DNA of 64,000 nucleotides, taken from Chryseobacterium sp. ERMR1:04. GTDB taxonomy: Bacteria; Bacteroidota; Bacteroidia; Flavobacteriales; Weeksellaceae. Made by a program: the position numbers and the translations under genes. The DNA lies in NCBI RefSeq assembly GCF_001297705.1, contig NZ_LIRF01000008.1, positions 868,001 to 932,000 of the forward strand, in the 5' to 3' direction. The notes below the pieces were generated by a model. That model was not told the DNA's origin. It saw nothing but the letters and a program-made list of their open reading frames with translations, and did not search any database. Below, piece after piece: positions 51,211-60,491 of this stretch. Every line of letters starts with the position of its first letter. The first letter of the stretch is position 1.

Positions 51211-53430
51211 TTAAAATTTATATCCTATTGATACTCTAAAGTTTCTTGGAGCTTCTGCTTGATAATAGTAACCTCCTCTTTGTGTATTGTCTGACATTGT
51301 AAAATTGATGCTACTTCCACTATATAAATATCTATTGAAAAGATTAAAAACATTAAGACCTATTCTGAATTTAGAATTTTCCCAAGAGGCACCTGCATCA
51401 AATTTTAAATAATCATTCATTTCTAAGGGAGCATTTGTGCTACCCCAATTCCAACTACTTCTTCCGCCTAAGAATGTACCTCCAAAGCTTAATCCAAAAC
51501 CTTCTAAATCACCTTGTGTGAAAGTGTAATTTAACCAAGCGTTTGCTGTATGTTTAGCATATCCCGGAACTTTATCTCCCTTATTAGCTAAAGGAGTAGT
51601 TTCAGTAAATTTATTTTCTGTAAATGCATAATTGAAGATTGCATTGAATCCTTTAGTGATTTCACCTTTTAGATCAAATTCAACTCCCTGCACTCTTGTT
51701 TTGCCCAAAAAGATTGAAAACATTCCGGTAGGGTCTGTTGGATCAGTACCAATTGCATTGTTTTTATTAATGTTATATAATGACAATGTAGTATTCCATT
51801 TCCCTGCGAACCAATCTTTCTTTACACCTACTTCCATGTTATTCCCTGTAATTGGTTTTGCAGTTGTTCCATCTCTAAATAAACCAGATTGGGGTGAGAA
51901 TGCTTGGTCATATAATGCATAAGCAGACATACTTTCATCAATAGAATAGCTTAGACCAACTCTCGGAGTAATTTTATTAGCTTCTGTTTTTGTTCCGTAG
52001 CTATTTTCTTTTACGTTTGTATAGCGTGCTGCAAGTGTTAATCTTAATGCATCATTAAAAAAGCCTAATTCATCCTGTAAATATAAACCGGTATAGTTTT
52101 GTTCAATTGTACTTCCTGCTCCGGCTCTTACAGAAAGAGGTTTTGTCTTATCGAAAGGTTTGTAAGCGTCGGTATTGTTAGGACCATAATAAGCGCCTGT
52201 TGGACCATTACTATCATAGCTGTTGGTATCGATATTATACCAATAGTTATGATCAGCAGCTTTAGTATAATTATCATTAGCATTATATTTATCAAGGTTA
52301 TATCCCTGAGACCAATCTGCCATATATTTCTTGCTTCCTAAATCAAGCCCTGCTAAGATTTTGTGAGAAACAGAACCTGTTTTTGCAAAACCGTTTAAGA
52401 AAACCTGTCCGAATTTCATGGTATTATCAGCTTCCCAATAATTTAAACGACGGATCATATAGTTTCCTTCAAATTTACTAGGCCAAAGGTCACTTCCCAT
52501 CGTGTATTCATTCACATAGGTTAATTGAGAAGTTAGTTTCCAGTTTTCATTGAATTTATGTTGTAAATTGATGTTTACGGTGTTGTTATCCACTTTTGTA
52601 GGATCAATACCCGGATCAGTTGTTGTGTATTCTACAGGTTTTGTTGCATATCCATCAAAACTGAATACATACGCAGAACCTACTTCAGACATTTTTGCCT
52701 TTTGATAGATATATTCTGCTGTTAAAGTCGTTTTATCAGAAAGTTTTACTTTCAATGAAGGGTTGATAATATATCTGTCATTGAATTCATAATCTCTGAA
52801 ACTGTTTTTGTTCTGAGCCATTAAATTCAATCTGAAAGCTACTTTATCGGTGATTTTAGTATCAATGTCTGCTTCTCCTCTGTACATATTGAAGCTTCCA
52901 AGAGTTACTCTTGCTGTTCCGTTTAGGGCCTGTCCGGTTGGCTTTTTAGTTACGATATTGTAAATACCGCTTGGTTCTCCGTTTGACATTAAGAATCCTG
53001 ACGGCCCTTTGATGAATTCAATATGATCTACAAAAGACATATCTTCACTTAGAGGTCCCCAGTTTGATGTAACGTTTACCCCGTTCATAAAGGCTGCAGC
53101 TCTGGAGCCTCTCATGTTTACTCTTGTATACATGTCTCCCCAGTGCTCTAATCTTTGTGCTCCGGCAACGTTTCTAAGAACACCGTCACTCAAGGTTGTA
53201 ACCTGCTGATCTTCTAATGCTCTGCCTGTAATGATTGAAATGTTTTGTGGAATTTTTATTAAAGCTTCATCTAAACGCATAGAAGAAGAACCTTCTTTTT
53301 CTACGTATTTATTGTAATATTTTCCTTTTACAACAACTTCTTCAATATCGTTAGATTTGATAGAGTCTTTTTCCTGTGCAAAGGTCATCATTGTTGCTAA
53401 TAAAGCTGCTCCTATTGTTAATTTCTTCAT
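51211..53430 (-). CDS. TonB-dependent siderophore receptor (FhuA/FoxA-like)
   Basis: This 739-residue receptor has a signal peptide (MKKLTIGAALLATMMTFAQ), DIEEVVVKGKYYNKYVEKEGSSSMRLDEALIKIPQNISIIT at the plug start, the plug motifs VNMRGSRAAAFMNGVNV and VDHIEFIKGPSGFLMSNGEPSGIYNIVTKKPTG (about 120-185), and a barrel ending APRNFRVSIGYKF. The IPQNISIIT and KGPSGFL(M/Y)G patterns are those of ferric hydroxamate siderophore receptors. It is the second gene of the minus-strand cluster, 37 bp after the 53468 receptor. Confidence 0.92.
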   Translation of the reverse strand: MKKLTIGAALLATMMTFAQEKDSIKSNDIEEVVVKGKYYNKYVEKEGSSSMRLDEALIKIPQNISIITGRALEDQQVTTLSDGVLRNVAGAQRLEHWGDMYTRVNMRGSRAAAFMNGVNVTSNWGPLSEDMSFVDHIEFIKGPSGFLMSNGEPSGIYNIVTKKPTGQALNGTARVTLGSFNMYRGEADIDTKITDKVAFRLNLMAQNKNSFRDYEFNDRYIINPSLKVKLSDKTTLTAEYIYQKAKMSEVGSAYVFSFDGYATKPVEYTTTDPGIDPTKVDNNTVNINLQHKFNENWKLTSQLTYVNEYTMGSDLWPSKFEGNYMIRRLNYWEADNTMKFGQVFLNGFAKTGSVSHKILAGLDLGSKKYMADWSQGYNLDKYNANDNYTKAADHNYWYNIDTNSYDSNGPTGAYYGPNNTDAYKPFDKTKPLSVRAGAGSTIEQNYTGLYLQDELGFFNDALRLTLAARYTNVKENSYGTKTEANKITPRVGLSYSIDESMSAYALYDQAFSPQSGLFRDGTTAKPITGNNMEVGVKKDWFAGKWNTTLSLYNINKNNAIGTDPTDPTGMFSIFLGKTRVQGVEFDLKGEITKGFNAIFNYAFTENKFTETTPLANKGDKVPGYAKHTANAWLNYTFTQGDLEGFGLSFGGTFLGGRSSWNWGSTNAPLEMNDYLKFDAGASWENSKFRIGLNVFNLFNRYLYSGSSINFTMSDNTQRGGYYYQAEAPRNFRVSIGYKF

Positions 53431-53467
53431 TGTTTATTTTTGTAAGACAGAGTCTGTAATTATTTGA

Positions 53468-55669
53468 TTAGAATTTATAAGTAACACTTCCGATTATATT
53501 CATCAGTTTCTGAGGATTTGCTGTGGTATAACCAATCCAGTAATGTTCGTTGGTGAAATTGTCTGCTTTTATCCCAATTCTGAATTTCTTGGTGTCATAA
53601 TAAGCATTGGCGTTCAATACGATATAAGAAGGTAATGTGAAGACATTATTTGTATTTGTGGCCGTATCTAGATTATTTACAATTTTATTTTCACTGGCGT
53701 AATTTCCACCAATTCCGAATCCTAAGCCTTTTAAATTACCATCTAAAAACTGATAACTTGCGTAAAGGTTAGCCAAATAAGGGGAACCTGCTGTATTAGG
53801 TCTTCTGTTCTCTACAGACGCATCTGCTTGGGTATATTTTGAATCATTATAACTGAAACCAACAATTGCCGTAAAACCTTTTACCAAATAAGCATTCACT
53901 TCAAGCTCAACTCCTTTGCTTACAATGGTTCCGTCCTGTACTTGTGCGCGAGGATCATTAGAGTTTATTGCATTTCTTAAAACATCTTTTACCTTGATGT
54001 TATAGTAACTTAACGTAGAAGAAATTTTTCCGTTAAAAAGGCTGGTTTTGATCCCTCCTTCCATTTGGTTAGCTTGTTCAGGAGTCGGAGTTCTTGTTAA
54101 ACCTGCAGCATCTTTATAGTAATCAAGATTTTTAAAGCTGTTTTGATAGTTTCCAAAGACTGAAAACTTATCTTTTACCACTTCATAAACGATTCCAAGT
54201 TTTGGAGAAAAGAAAGTCTGATTAAAACTTTTGCGCTCCTCAGGATCTGGAGTTGCCGGAACTCCCGGCTTGTTGTTGAAATTATCAACACGCAATGCCA
54301 TTAAAACATTTAAGTTATTGGTGATGCTTAAAACGTTGGAAAGGTACACCGCATAATTTTCCTGTGTTCCGTTGATGAGGTATGGAGTTTCGTTTCCTGC
54401 TACTGCATCATATTTTGTATGTAATGCGGTACCGTTGAAATTGGTATAATTAAAACCTGGTTGGTGCAAAGGCACCGGTATTGGTTCTCCGGCAGCATTT
54501 CTGTCAAAACCATTGATGTCATAAAAATTCTGATCGTTATTCACTCTTAAATAATCAAATCCTAAAACAACACGGTTTCTTAAGTTTCCGATACGGAAAT
54601 CTCCATTGAAATTTTGTTGGAAATTAATTGACTTTTTTCTACTGTCTCTGGTTGATTGGTCGCTTCTGTACATGCTGGTAGCATCATCACCTGTAAAGAA
54701 TAAATAAGGCATAAATCCATTAGAATAACTGGAAGAAGTGCTGATGTTCGTAGAAGACTTAATGTTGTTTGATATTTTATAATTAACCTGTCCGAAAAAA
54801 TTGATGCTTCTTCCTGTATTGGTTAAATCTTTTCCTAAATAAGAGTTCTTATAATCAAGATTCAGATCTTTAATATTGTTGACTTTCTGTAAATATTTTC
54901 CTGAGTAAAAGAAAAAGGTTTGATCGCTCATACTTTTCATTTGGAATAATTCCATTTCGAAGTTGATGTTTAAACGATCTGTTGGATTATAAGTAAGGCT
55001 TGGAGCAATTGCTAAATTTCTTTTGAAACCTTCTGTTTGAAATGTTCCTTCGTTGGTATACGCAGAATTTAGCCTGAATAATAATTTTTTATCTTGAGTA
55101 AGGGGAGCATTAACATCTACAGCAGCTCTGTATGTATCGTAACTGCCGCCTGATAAATTGATGTTCCCGCCGAAAGTTTCAAAAGGCTTTTTGGTAACCC
55201 GGTTGATTACGCCTCCATAACTTGTTAATAAACTTCCGAATAAGGTTCCTGATGGGCCTTTAAGTACTTCTACTTTTTCTAGATTAATGGCATCTATAGC
55301 TCCTGTTACAGATCCTAAGACACCATTTCTCAAAGAGTTTGAAGAAACAAATCCTCTTAAGTTTACATAAGCACCGCCGTCACCGGCTCTTCCATTGGCT
55401 GTCCACATAGTTTGCAGACCCGGAATATTTCTAAATGCTTCATCAACGGTATAAATCCCTTGGTTCTCTAAGATTACTTTATCTATGCTAGAATAGACCT
55501 GAGGGTTTTCAATAGCCTTTAAAGTCATCTTATTTGAATAGTCACTGTCTTTTTTGATGTAAGTATTTATAATCACTTCATCAATGCGTTTTGTGTTAGC
55601 AGAATCCTTTTCCTGAGCTAAAGTCAGGACGGAACCTAACAGAGAGGTGCAGATCAGTACATTTTTCAT
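53468..55669 (-). CDS. TonB-dependent siderophore receptor
   Basis: This 733-residue receptor begins MKNVLICTSLLGSVLTLAQ (start 55669; the ATG at 55678 adds only MAF). The plug has RIDEVIINTYIKKDSDYSNKMTLKAIENPQVYSSI, YTVDEAFRNIPGLQ, AYVNLRGF and EKVEVLKGPSGTLFGSLLTSYGGVINRVTKKPFE (about 40-180). The barrel ends in LMNIIGSVTYKF. It is the first gene of the cluster in transcription order and lies after a candidate Fur-like site. It is only distantly similar to the two other receptors, so the three likely bind different iron chelates. Confidence 0.92.
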   Translation of the reverse strand: MKNVLICTSLLGSVLTLAQEKDSANTKRIDEVIINTYIKKDSDYSNKMTLKAIENPQVYSSIDKVILENQGIYTVDEAFRNIPGLQTMWTANGRAGDGGAYVNLRGFVSSNSLRNGVLGSVTGAIDAINLEKVEVLKGPSGTLFGSLLTSYGGVINRVTKKPFETFGGNINLSGGSYDTYRAAVDVNAPLTQDKKLLFRLNSAYTNEGTFQTEGFKRNLAIAPSLTYNPTDRLNINFEMELFQMKSMSDQTFFFYSGKYLQKVNNIKDLNLDYKNSYLGKDLTNTGRSINFFGQVNYKISNNIKSSTNISTSSSYSNGFMPYLFFTGDDATSMYRSDQSTRDSRKKSINFQQNFNGDFRIGNLRNRVVLGFDYLRVNNDQNFYDINGFDRNAAGEPIPVPLHQPGFNYTNFNGTALHTKYDAVAGNETPYLINGTQENYAVYLSNVLSITNNLNVLMALRVDNFNNKPGVPATPDPEERKSFNQTFFSPKLGIVYEVVKDKFSVFGNYQNSFKNLDYYKDAAGLTRTPTPEQANQMEGGIKTSLFNGKISSTLSYYNIKVKDVLRNAINSNDPRAQVQDGTIVSKGVELEVNAYLVKGFTAIVGFSYNDSKYTQADASVENRRPNTAGSPYLANLYASYQFLDGNLKGLGFGIGGNYASENKIVNNLDTATNTNNVFTLPSYIVLNANAYYDTKKFRIGIKADNFTNEHYWIGYTTANPQKLMNIIGSVTYKF

Positions 55670-55700
55670 GAAAGCCAAATTTTCTGCAAATATATTGTTT

Positions 55701-55717
55701 TTAATTATTCTAAATAA
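55701..55717 (-). promoter_or_regulatory. Putative Fur-like site upstream of the iron cluster
   Basis: On the minus strand TTATTTAGAATAATTAA (55701-55717) shares TTATTTAGAAT with 47364-47374 and is a good half of a TTTAGAATnATTCTAAA-like palindrome. It lies about 30-50 bp before the first receptor ATG. Candidate only. Confidence 0.35.
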
Positions 55718-55765
55718 GTTTCATCATTGATATTTATCATACAATTATTATCCATTAAATACAAA

Positions 55766-55795
55766 AAACCGCTCCATGCAGTGCTGGAGCGGTTT
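55766..55795 (-). terminator. Terminator after secA
   Basis: AAACCGCTCCA (55766-55776) and TGGAGCGGTTT (55785-55795) form a perfect 11-bp stem with an 8-nt loop, followed on the minus strand by TTTGTATTT. It lies 24 bp past the secA stop. Confidence 0.85.
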
Positions 55796-55818
55796 CTATT
55801 CTATAATTAATTTATTTC

Positions 55819-58800
55819 TTACGCAGGAATTTCTCCTTTATATAAGAATGAAATAATTTCTTTGTTTAATTTATCCATCATTTCGCTGAATAAGTGGAAA
55901 GATTCTTGTTTGTAAATAACAAGCGGATCTTTTTGCTCGTAAACAGCTCCCTGAGAAGATCTTCTAAGATCATCCATCTCACGAAGGTGAAGCTTCCAGT
56001 TTTCATCGATGATTGATAAAGTGATATTCTTTTCAAAATCGTTAATCAAACTTTCACATTTCGTATCGTAAGCTTCTTTAAGATCAGCTACAATAGTCAT
56101 TGTTTTGTGTCCGTCTGTGAAAGGAACCTGAATCATTTTAAACATTGAACCTTGATTTTGATATACATTCTCAATAATAGGGAATGATTTTTCTCTCAAT
56201 AAGTTCAGTTTCATGTTATAATCTTCCTGAGCCGCTTTGAATAAGATATCCGTTAATTCCGGAACTTGCTTATTACCAAAGTCACTTTCAGAAACCGGAG
56301 AACCCATTGTGAAATGTTTGATGATTTCAAATTCAAAATCTTTATAGCTTCCGTTTGCTTTTCCTTTCGTTACGATAGAATTAGAAACATCGAAAATCAT
56401 GTTGGTGATATCGTATTTCAAGTGATCTCCGAATAGAGCATTCTTTCTTCGCTTATAGATAACGTCACGTTGTTTGTTCATTACGTCATCATATTCAAGA
56501 AGTCTCTTTCTTGTTCCGAAGTTATTTTCTTCTACTTTTTTCTGCGCTCTTTCGATAGATTTACTGATCATAGAATGCTGAATAACTTCACCATCTTTAT
56601 GACCCATTCTGTCCATCATTTTAGCGATTCTCTCAGAACCGAATAAACGCATTAAGTTATCTTCAAGAGATACATAGAACTGAGAACTTCCCGGATCTCC
56701 CTGACGTCCCGCTCTACCTCTTAACTGTCTGTCAACACGTCTTGAATCGTGTCTTTCTGTACCAATAATTGCTAAACCGCCAGATTCTTTTACCTCTTTG
56801 GCCAATTTAATATCCGTACCACGACCTGCCATGTTGGTTGCAATGGTTACTGCTCCTGGCTGTCCTGCTCCTGCAACGATCTCTGCTTCCTTCTTGTGAA
56901 GTTTCGCGTTCAATACCTGGTGCGGAATTTTTCTTAATTGTAGCGCTTTTGAAAGCAACTGAGAAATTTCAACAGAAGTTGTACCTACCAATACAGGTCT
57001 TCTTGCTGCTGTTAATCTTTCAATTTCTTCAATTACGGCGTTATATTTTTCTCTGTTAGTTTTGAAAACTAAATCTTGTTTGTCATCTCTTATAATAGGA
57101 CGGTTGGTAGGAATTACTACAACATCTAATTTGTAGATTTCCCAAAGTTCGCCTGCTTCAGTTTCAGCAGTACCCGTCATCCCCGTAAGTTTGTTGTACA
57201 TACGGAAGTAGTTTTGAAGCGTTACCGTTGCAAAAGTTTGCGTTGCTGCTTCAATTTTTACGTTTTCTTTAGCTTCAATCGCCTGGTGTAGACCGTCTGA
57301 ATAACGACGTCCTTCCATGATACGACCTGTCTGTTCATCAACGATTTTTACTTCACCATCAATTACTACATACTCATCATCTTTTTCAAATAATGTATAT
57401 GCTTTCAATAACTGACTCATGGTGTGAACACGCTCAGATTTTTCAGCAAAATCAGAGAATAATTTTTCTTTAGCTTCGAATTCTTCTTCTTTCGTTAAAT
57501 TTTTAGCTTCAACTTCAGCAATCTCAGTTCCGATATCCGGAAGAACGAAGAAATTATTATCTTCATTTCCCTGAGACATATATTCAACACCTTTGTCTGT
57601 CAAATCAACCTGATTGTTTTTCTCCTCGATAACGAAATAAAGATCTTTATCTACAATCGGCATATCACGGTTGTTGTCCTGCATGTATTGACCTTCAACT
57701 TTCTGAAGTAATGCTCTGTTTCCGCTTTCTGATAAGAACTTGATTAATTGTCTGTTTTTAGGCAAACCTCTGTAAGCCTGAAGTAATTTGAATCCTCCTT
57801 CTTTAGTATTTCCTGCAGCAATTAATTTTTTTGCTTCATTAAAAATTGCAGAAACGGTTTTCTTTTGAACTTCAACAATTCTGTCGATTGAAGGTTTAAG
57901 AACATCAAATTCTTGTCTGTCTCCCTGAGGAACCGGACCAGAAATAATCAATGGCGTTCTTGCGTCATCTACCAAAACAGAGTCAACCTCATCCACGATA
58001 GCAAAGTTTAATTCTCTTTGTACCAATTCTGAAGGTGAAGTTACCATGTTATCTCTCAAATAATCGAAACCGAATTCGTTATTTGTTCCATAGGTAATAT
58101 CTGAATTGTATGCTTTTCTTCTTCCATCTGAGTTCGGCTGGTGATTATCGATACAATCGATTCTCATTCCGTGGAACTGATACAATGGACCCATCCAAGC
58201 GGAGTCTCTTTTTGCAAGATAGTCATTCACGGTTACCACGTGAACCCCTCTTTCAGGAAGTGCATTTAAGTAAATAGGTAATGTTCCTACTAGCGTTTTA
58301 CCTTCACCCGTTGCCATTTCGGCAATTTTACCGCTGTGAAGAATAACCCCTCCAATAAACTGAACATCGTAGTGGACCATATCCCAAACTACAGGAGTTC
58401 CGGCTGCATCCCATGAGTTTTTCCAAACAGCAGTGTCTCCCTGGATCTCAACGAAATCTTTAGTTGCAGCAAGTTCTCTGTCCAATTGAGTCGCAGCTAC
58501 ACGAATTTCTCCGTTTTGCGCCCATCTTCTTGCTGTTTCTTTTACTAGTGCAAAAGCTTCAGGAAGAACTTGGCTAAGAACTTTCTCCTCGATTTCGTAT
58601 GAATCTTTTTTAAGAGACTCTATTTGAGAGAAAAGAGCTTCTTTTTCATCAACATTAGCCGAATTTTTTATCTGCTCTTTAATCTGTTCTATCTGCGCTG
58701 TGATGGTACTTGTTGCTGATTTTATTTTATCTTTAAATTCAGCAGTTTTCTCTCTTAAGCCATCATCAGACAATTGCTGAATATTGGGTTCAACAGCTTT

Positions 58801-58890
58801 GATTTTTGTTACAACTTTTTTTACTTCCTTTAGGTCCTGCGCTTTCTTGTCTCCCAAAAACCCTTTAAGAACTTTGTTTAAAAAACTCAT
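55819..58890 (-). CDS. secA: Preprotein translocase ATPase SecA
   Basis: SecA is the ATPase motor of the Sec pathway. The 1023-residue protein has the Walker A region EMATGEGKTLVGTLP (about 190-204), NEFGFDYLRDNM, the DEAD-like VDEVDSVLVDDARTPLIISG, the preprotein-binding insert (about 320-480), TGTAETEAGE, and NMAGRGTDIKL/GRAGRQGDPGSS of the second motor domain. An extra coiled segment near residues 55-105 (TSTITAQIEQIKEQIKN) and overall length over 1000 are typical for Bacteroidetes. The C-terminus ends SFLYKGEIPA without the SecB/zinc-binding tail of E. coli SecA. It is a single-gene unit. Confidence 0.98.
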   Translation of the reverse strand: MSFLNKVLKGFLGDKKAQDLKEVKKVVTKIKAVEPNIQQLSDDGLREKTAEFKDKIKSATSTITAQIEQIKEQIKNSANVDEKEALFSQIESLKKDSYEIEEKVLSQVLPEAFALVKETARRWAQNGEIRVAATQLDRELAATKDFVEIQGDTAVWKNSWDAAGTPVVWDMVHYDVQFIGGVILHSGKIAEMATGEGKTLVGTLPIYLNALPERGVHVVTVNDYLAKRDSAWMGPLYQFHGMRIDCIDNHQPNSDGRRKAYNSDITYGTNNEFGFDYLRDNMVTSPSELVQRELNFAIVDEVDSVLVDDARTPLIISGPVPQGDRQEFDVLKPSIDRIVEVQKKTVSAIFNEAKKLIAAGNTKEGGFKLLQAYRGLPKNRQLIKFLSESGNRALLQKVEGQYMQDNNRDMPIVDKDLYFVIEEKNNQVDLTDKGVEYMSQGNEDNNFFVLPDIGTEIAEVEAKNLTKEEEFEAKEKLFSDFAEKSERVHTMSQLLKAYTLFEKDDEYVVIDGEVKIVDEQTGRIMEGRRYSDGLHQAIEAKENVKIEAATQTFATVTLQNYFRMYNKLTGMTGTAETEAGELWEIYKLDVVVIPTNRPIIRDDKQDLVFKTNREKYNAVIEEIERLTAARRPVLVGTTSVEISQLLSKALQLRKIPHQVLNAKLHKKEAEIVAGAGQPGAVTIATNMAGRGTDIKLAKEVKESGGLAIIGTERHDSRRVDRQLRGRAGRQGDPGSSQFYVSLEDNLMRLFGSERIAKMMDRMGHKDGEVIQHSMISKSIERAQKKVEENNFGTRKRLLEYDDVMNKQRDVIYKRRKNALFGDHLKYDITNMIFDVSNSIVTKGKANGSYKDFEFEIIKHFTMGSPVSESDFGNKQVPELTDILFKAAQEDYNMKLNLLREKSFPIIENVYQNQGSMFKMIQVPFTDGHKTMTIVADLKEAYDTKCESLINDFEKNITLSIIDENWKLHLREMDDLRRSSQGAVYEQKDPLVIYKQESFHLFSEMMDKLNKEIISFLYKGEIPA

Positions 58891-58894
58891 AAAT

Positions 58895-59012
58895 TTTTAC
58901 TTTATGCCTAAAGCGATATGCTTTAAGCGTTTTACTAAATACGCTTACTGCGCAAAAATTGATATTATAAAAAGGGGAATAAGCTTTAAGCTTATTGCCT
59001 AAAGCTCATGCC
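58895..59012. repeat. GCCTAAAGC/GCTTTAAGC simple repeat upstream of secA
   Basis: The gap between secA and the DUF2795 gene contains ATGCCTAAAGCGATATGCTT, AAGCGTTTTACTAAATACGC, then AATAAGCTTTAAGCTTATTG and CCTAAAGCTCATGCC. The repeated TTTAAGC/GCTTTA units can fold into hairpins. It is of the same style as the gap elements of the division operon. Confidence 0.5.
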
Positions 59013-59016
59013 TTAT

Positions 59017-59238
59017 TTAATATTCGTCTTCGTTCCAAAGATAATCTTCGTCCGTAGGATAGTCTGGCCAGATCTCGTCAATGGCTTCATACATTTCACC
59101 TTCGTCTTCAATAGCCTGAAGGTTTTCCGTTACCTCCATGGGTGCACCAGTTCTGATTGCATAATCAATAAGCTCAGCCTTTGTCATTGGCCAAGGTGCG
59201 TCACTTAAATATGAGGCTAATTCTAATGTCCAGTACAT
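59017..59238 (-). CDS. DUF2795 domain-containing protein
   Basis: This 73-residue acidic protein begins MYWTLELASYLSDAPWPMTKAELIDYAIRTGAP and continues ENLQAIEDEGEMYEAIDEIWPDYP. The pattern of a short helix, W/T-rich region, then L..Y....GAP..V..NL..L.D...Y.....(I/L) is the DUF2795 family, small proteins of unknown function. A possible -7 box (TACTTTTG on the minus strand, 59257-59264) lies 19 bp before the ATG. It is upstream of secA in the same orientation. Confidence 0.9.
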   Translation of the reverse strand: MYWTLELASYLSDAPWPMTKAELIDYAIRTGAPMEVTENLQAIEDEGEMYEAIDEIWPDYPTDEDYLWNEDEY

Positions 59239-59380
59239 AATATTCTATTTTTTTTGCAAAAGTATAAAAATAGGCTATATTATAAGCTTTTTTATACCTG
59301 ATTTTCAATTCTTTTTATTAATTTTTTACTCATTGCCCGTCACAGACTGTATTAGAGCTGTGTCAGCAACTTGTTCGATG

Positions 59381-60403
59381 TCATTTTCTCAAAAACCATT
59401 CCACAAATTTTTTTATGCCATTTTGGAAGTCTGTAGTAGGGTTGTAATCAATTAAAACCTTCGCTTTTCCTATATCAGCATTGGTTTTCTGTACATCTCC
59501 AGGTTGCATTGGCAGAATTTTTTTGATGGCAGTTTTTCCTAAAGCTTGCTCAATGGTAGAAAGCATTTCATTAAGAGTAATTACCTGACTTTCTCCAAGG
59601 TTGATGATTTCATATACTTTTGAATGATTTTCCAGATAGCGGATAGACTTTGTAATACCATCAATAATGTCATCAATATAAGTGTAATCTCTTGCGGTAC
59701 TTCCATCGCCGTAGAAAGGGATTTCCTGATCTTCGGAAATTAATTTTGTGAATTTATGTATCGCAAGATCAGGTCTTTGTCTAGGTCCGTAAACCGTGAA
59801 AAACCTTAGTTGAATCATGTCTATAGCATATAATTGATGATAAACATGACCTAAAATTTCTCCACATTTTTTGGTGGCTGCATATGGTGAAATAGGATTG
59901 TCTACATTGTCTGTTTCGGCAAAGGGAACTTTCTCGTTGTTTCCGTAAACGCTTGATGAAGACGCGCAAACAAATTTGTTGATTCTGAATTCTTTACAGA
60001 GTTCCCAAAGATGCATCGTTCCACGAACATTTACTTCTTCGTATTCCAAAGGTCTTTCGATGGAAGGACGAACGCCGGCAAGGGCGGCCAGATGAATGAT
60101 CACATCAATTTTATGGGTTTTAAAAAGGTCTTCAAGCCCTTTTTTATCTCTGATGTCCTGATAATATAAGGTATAATTGTTTGATTGTGAAAGGGAGATT
60201 AATTTCTTAATGTCGGTCTCTTTGTCAGAAAAAGTAAAATCAGAAAAATCTGCAATAGATTCTAATGTATTTTTAATTTTTATCCGATAATCGTAGAAAT
60301 TATCAAAGTTGTCAATGTTTATGACAGAATGTCCTTCTTTCAATAATCGTTCTACTAAGTGAGAACCAATAAATCCGCTTCCTCCTGTTACAAGATATTT
60401 CAT
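59381..60403 (-). CDS. NAD-dependent epimerase, UDP-glucuronate 4-epimerase-like
   Basis: This 340-residue extended SDR enzyme has the NAD-binding GGSGFIGSHLVERLL (about 7-21), NIDNFDNFYDYRIKIKN, LAALAGVRPSIERPLEYEEVNVRGT, the catalytic Ser region ASSSSVYG, Tyr-x3-Lys in PYAATKKCGE, and RFFTVYGPRQRPDLAIHKF. The NFDNFYD and GVRPSIE features are those of UDP-glucuronate/UDP-galacturonate epimerases that feed capsule or surface polysaccharide synthesis. No other polysaccharide gene is in the window. A possible -7 box (TATTTTTG on the minus strand) lies at 60422-60429. Confidence 0.9.
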   Translation of the reverse strand: MKYLVTGGSGFIGSHLVERLLKEGHSVINIDNFDNFYDYRIKIKNTLESIADFSDFTFSDKETDIKKLISLSQSNNYTLYYQDIRDKKGLEDLFKTHKIDVIIHLAALAGVRPSIERPLEYEEVNVRGTMHLWELCKEFRINKFVCASSSSVYGNNEKVPFAETDNVDNPISPYAATKKCGEILGHVYHQLYAIDMIQLRFFTVYGPRQRPDLAIHKFTKLISEDQEIPFYGDGSTARDYTYIDDIIDGITKSIRYLENHSKVYEIINLGESQVITLNEMLSTIEQALGKTAIKKILPMQPGDVQKTNADIGKAKVLIDYNPTTDFQNGIKKFVEWFLRK

Positions 60404-60491
60404 TCGTGTTTTTTATCTGTGCAAAAATATAAAATTCCTTTGTGAAAAATATAATCATTAAATTTACTTAAAAAAGTAATATAAAATTAAT

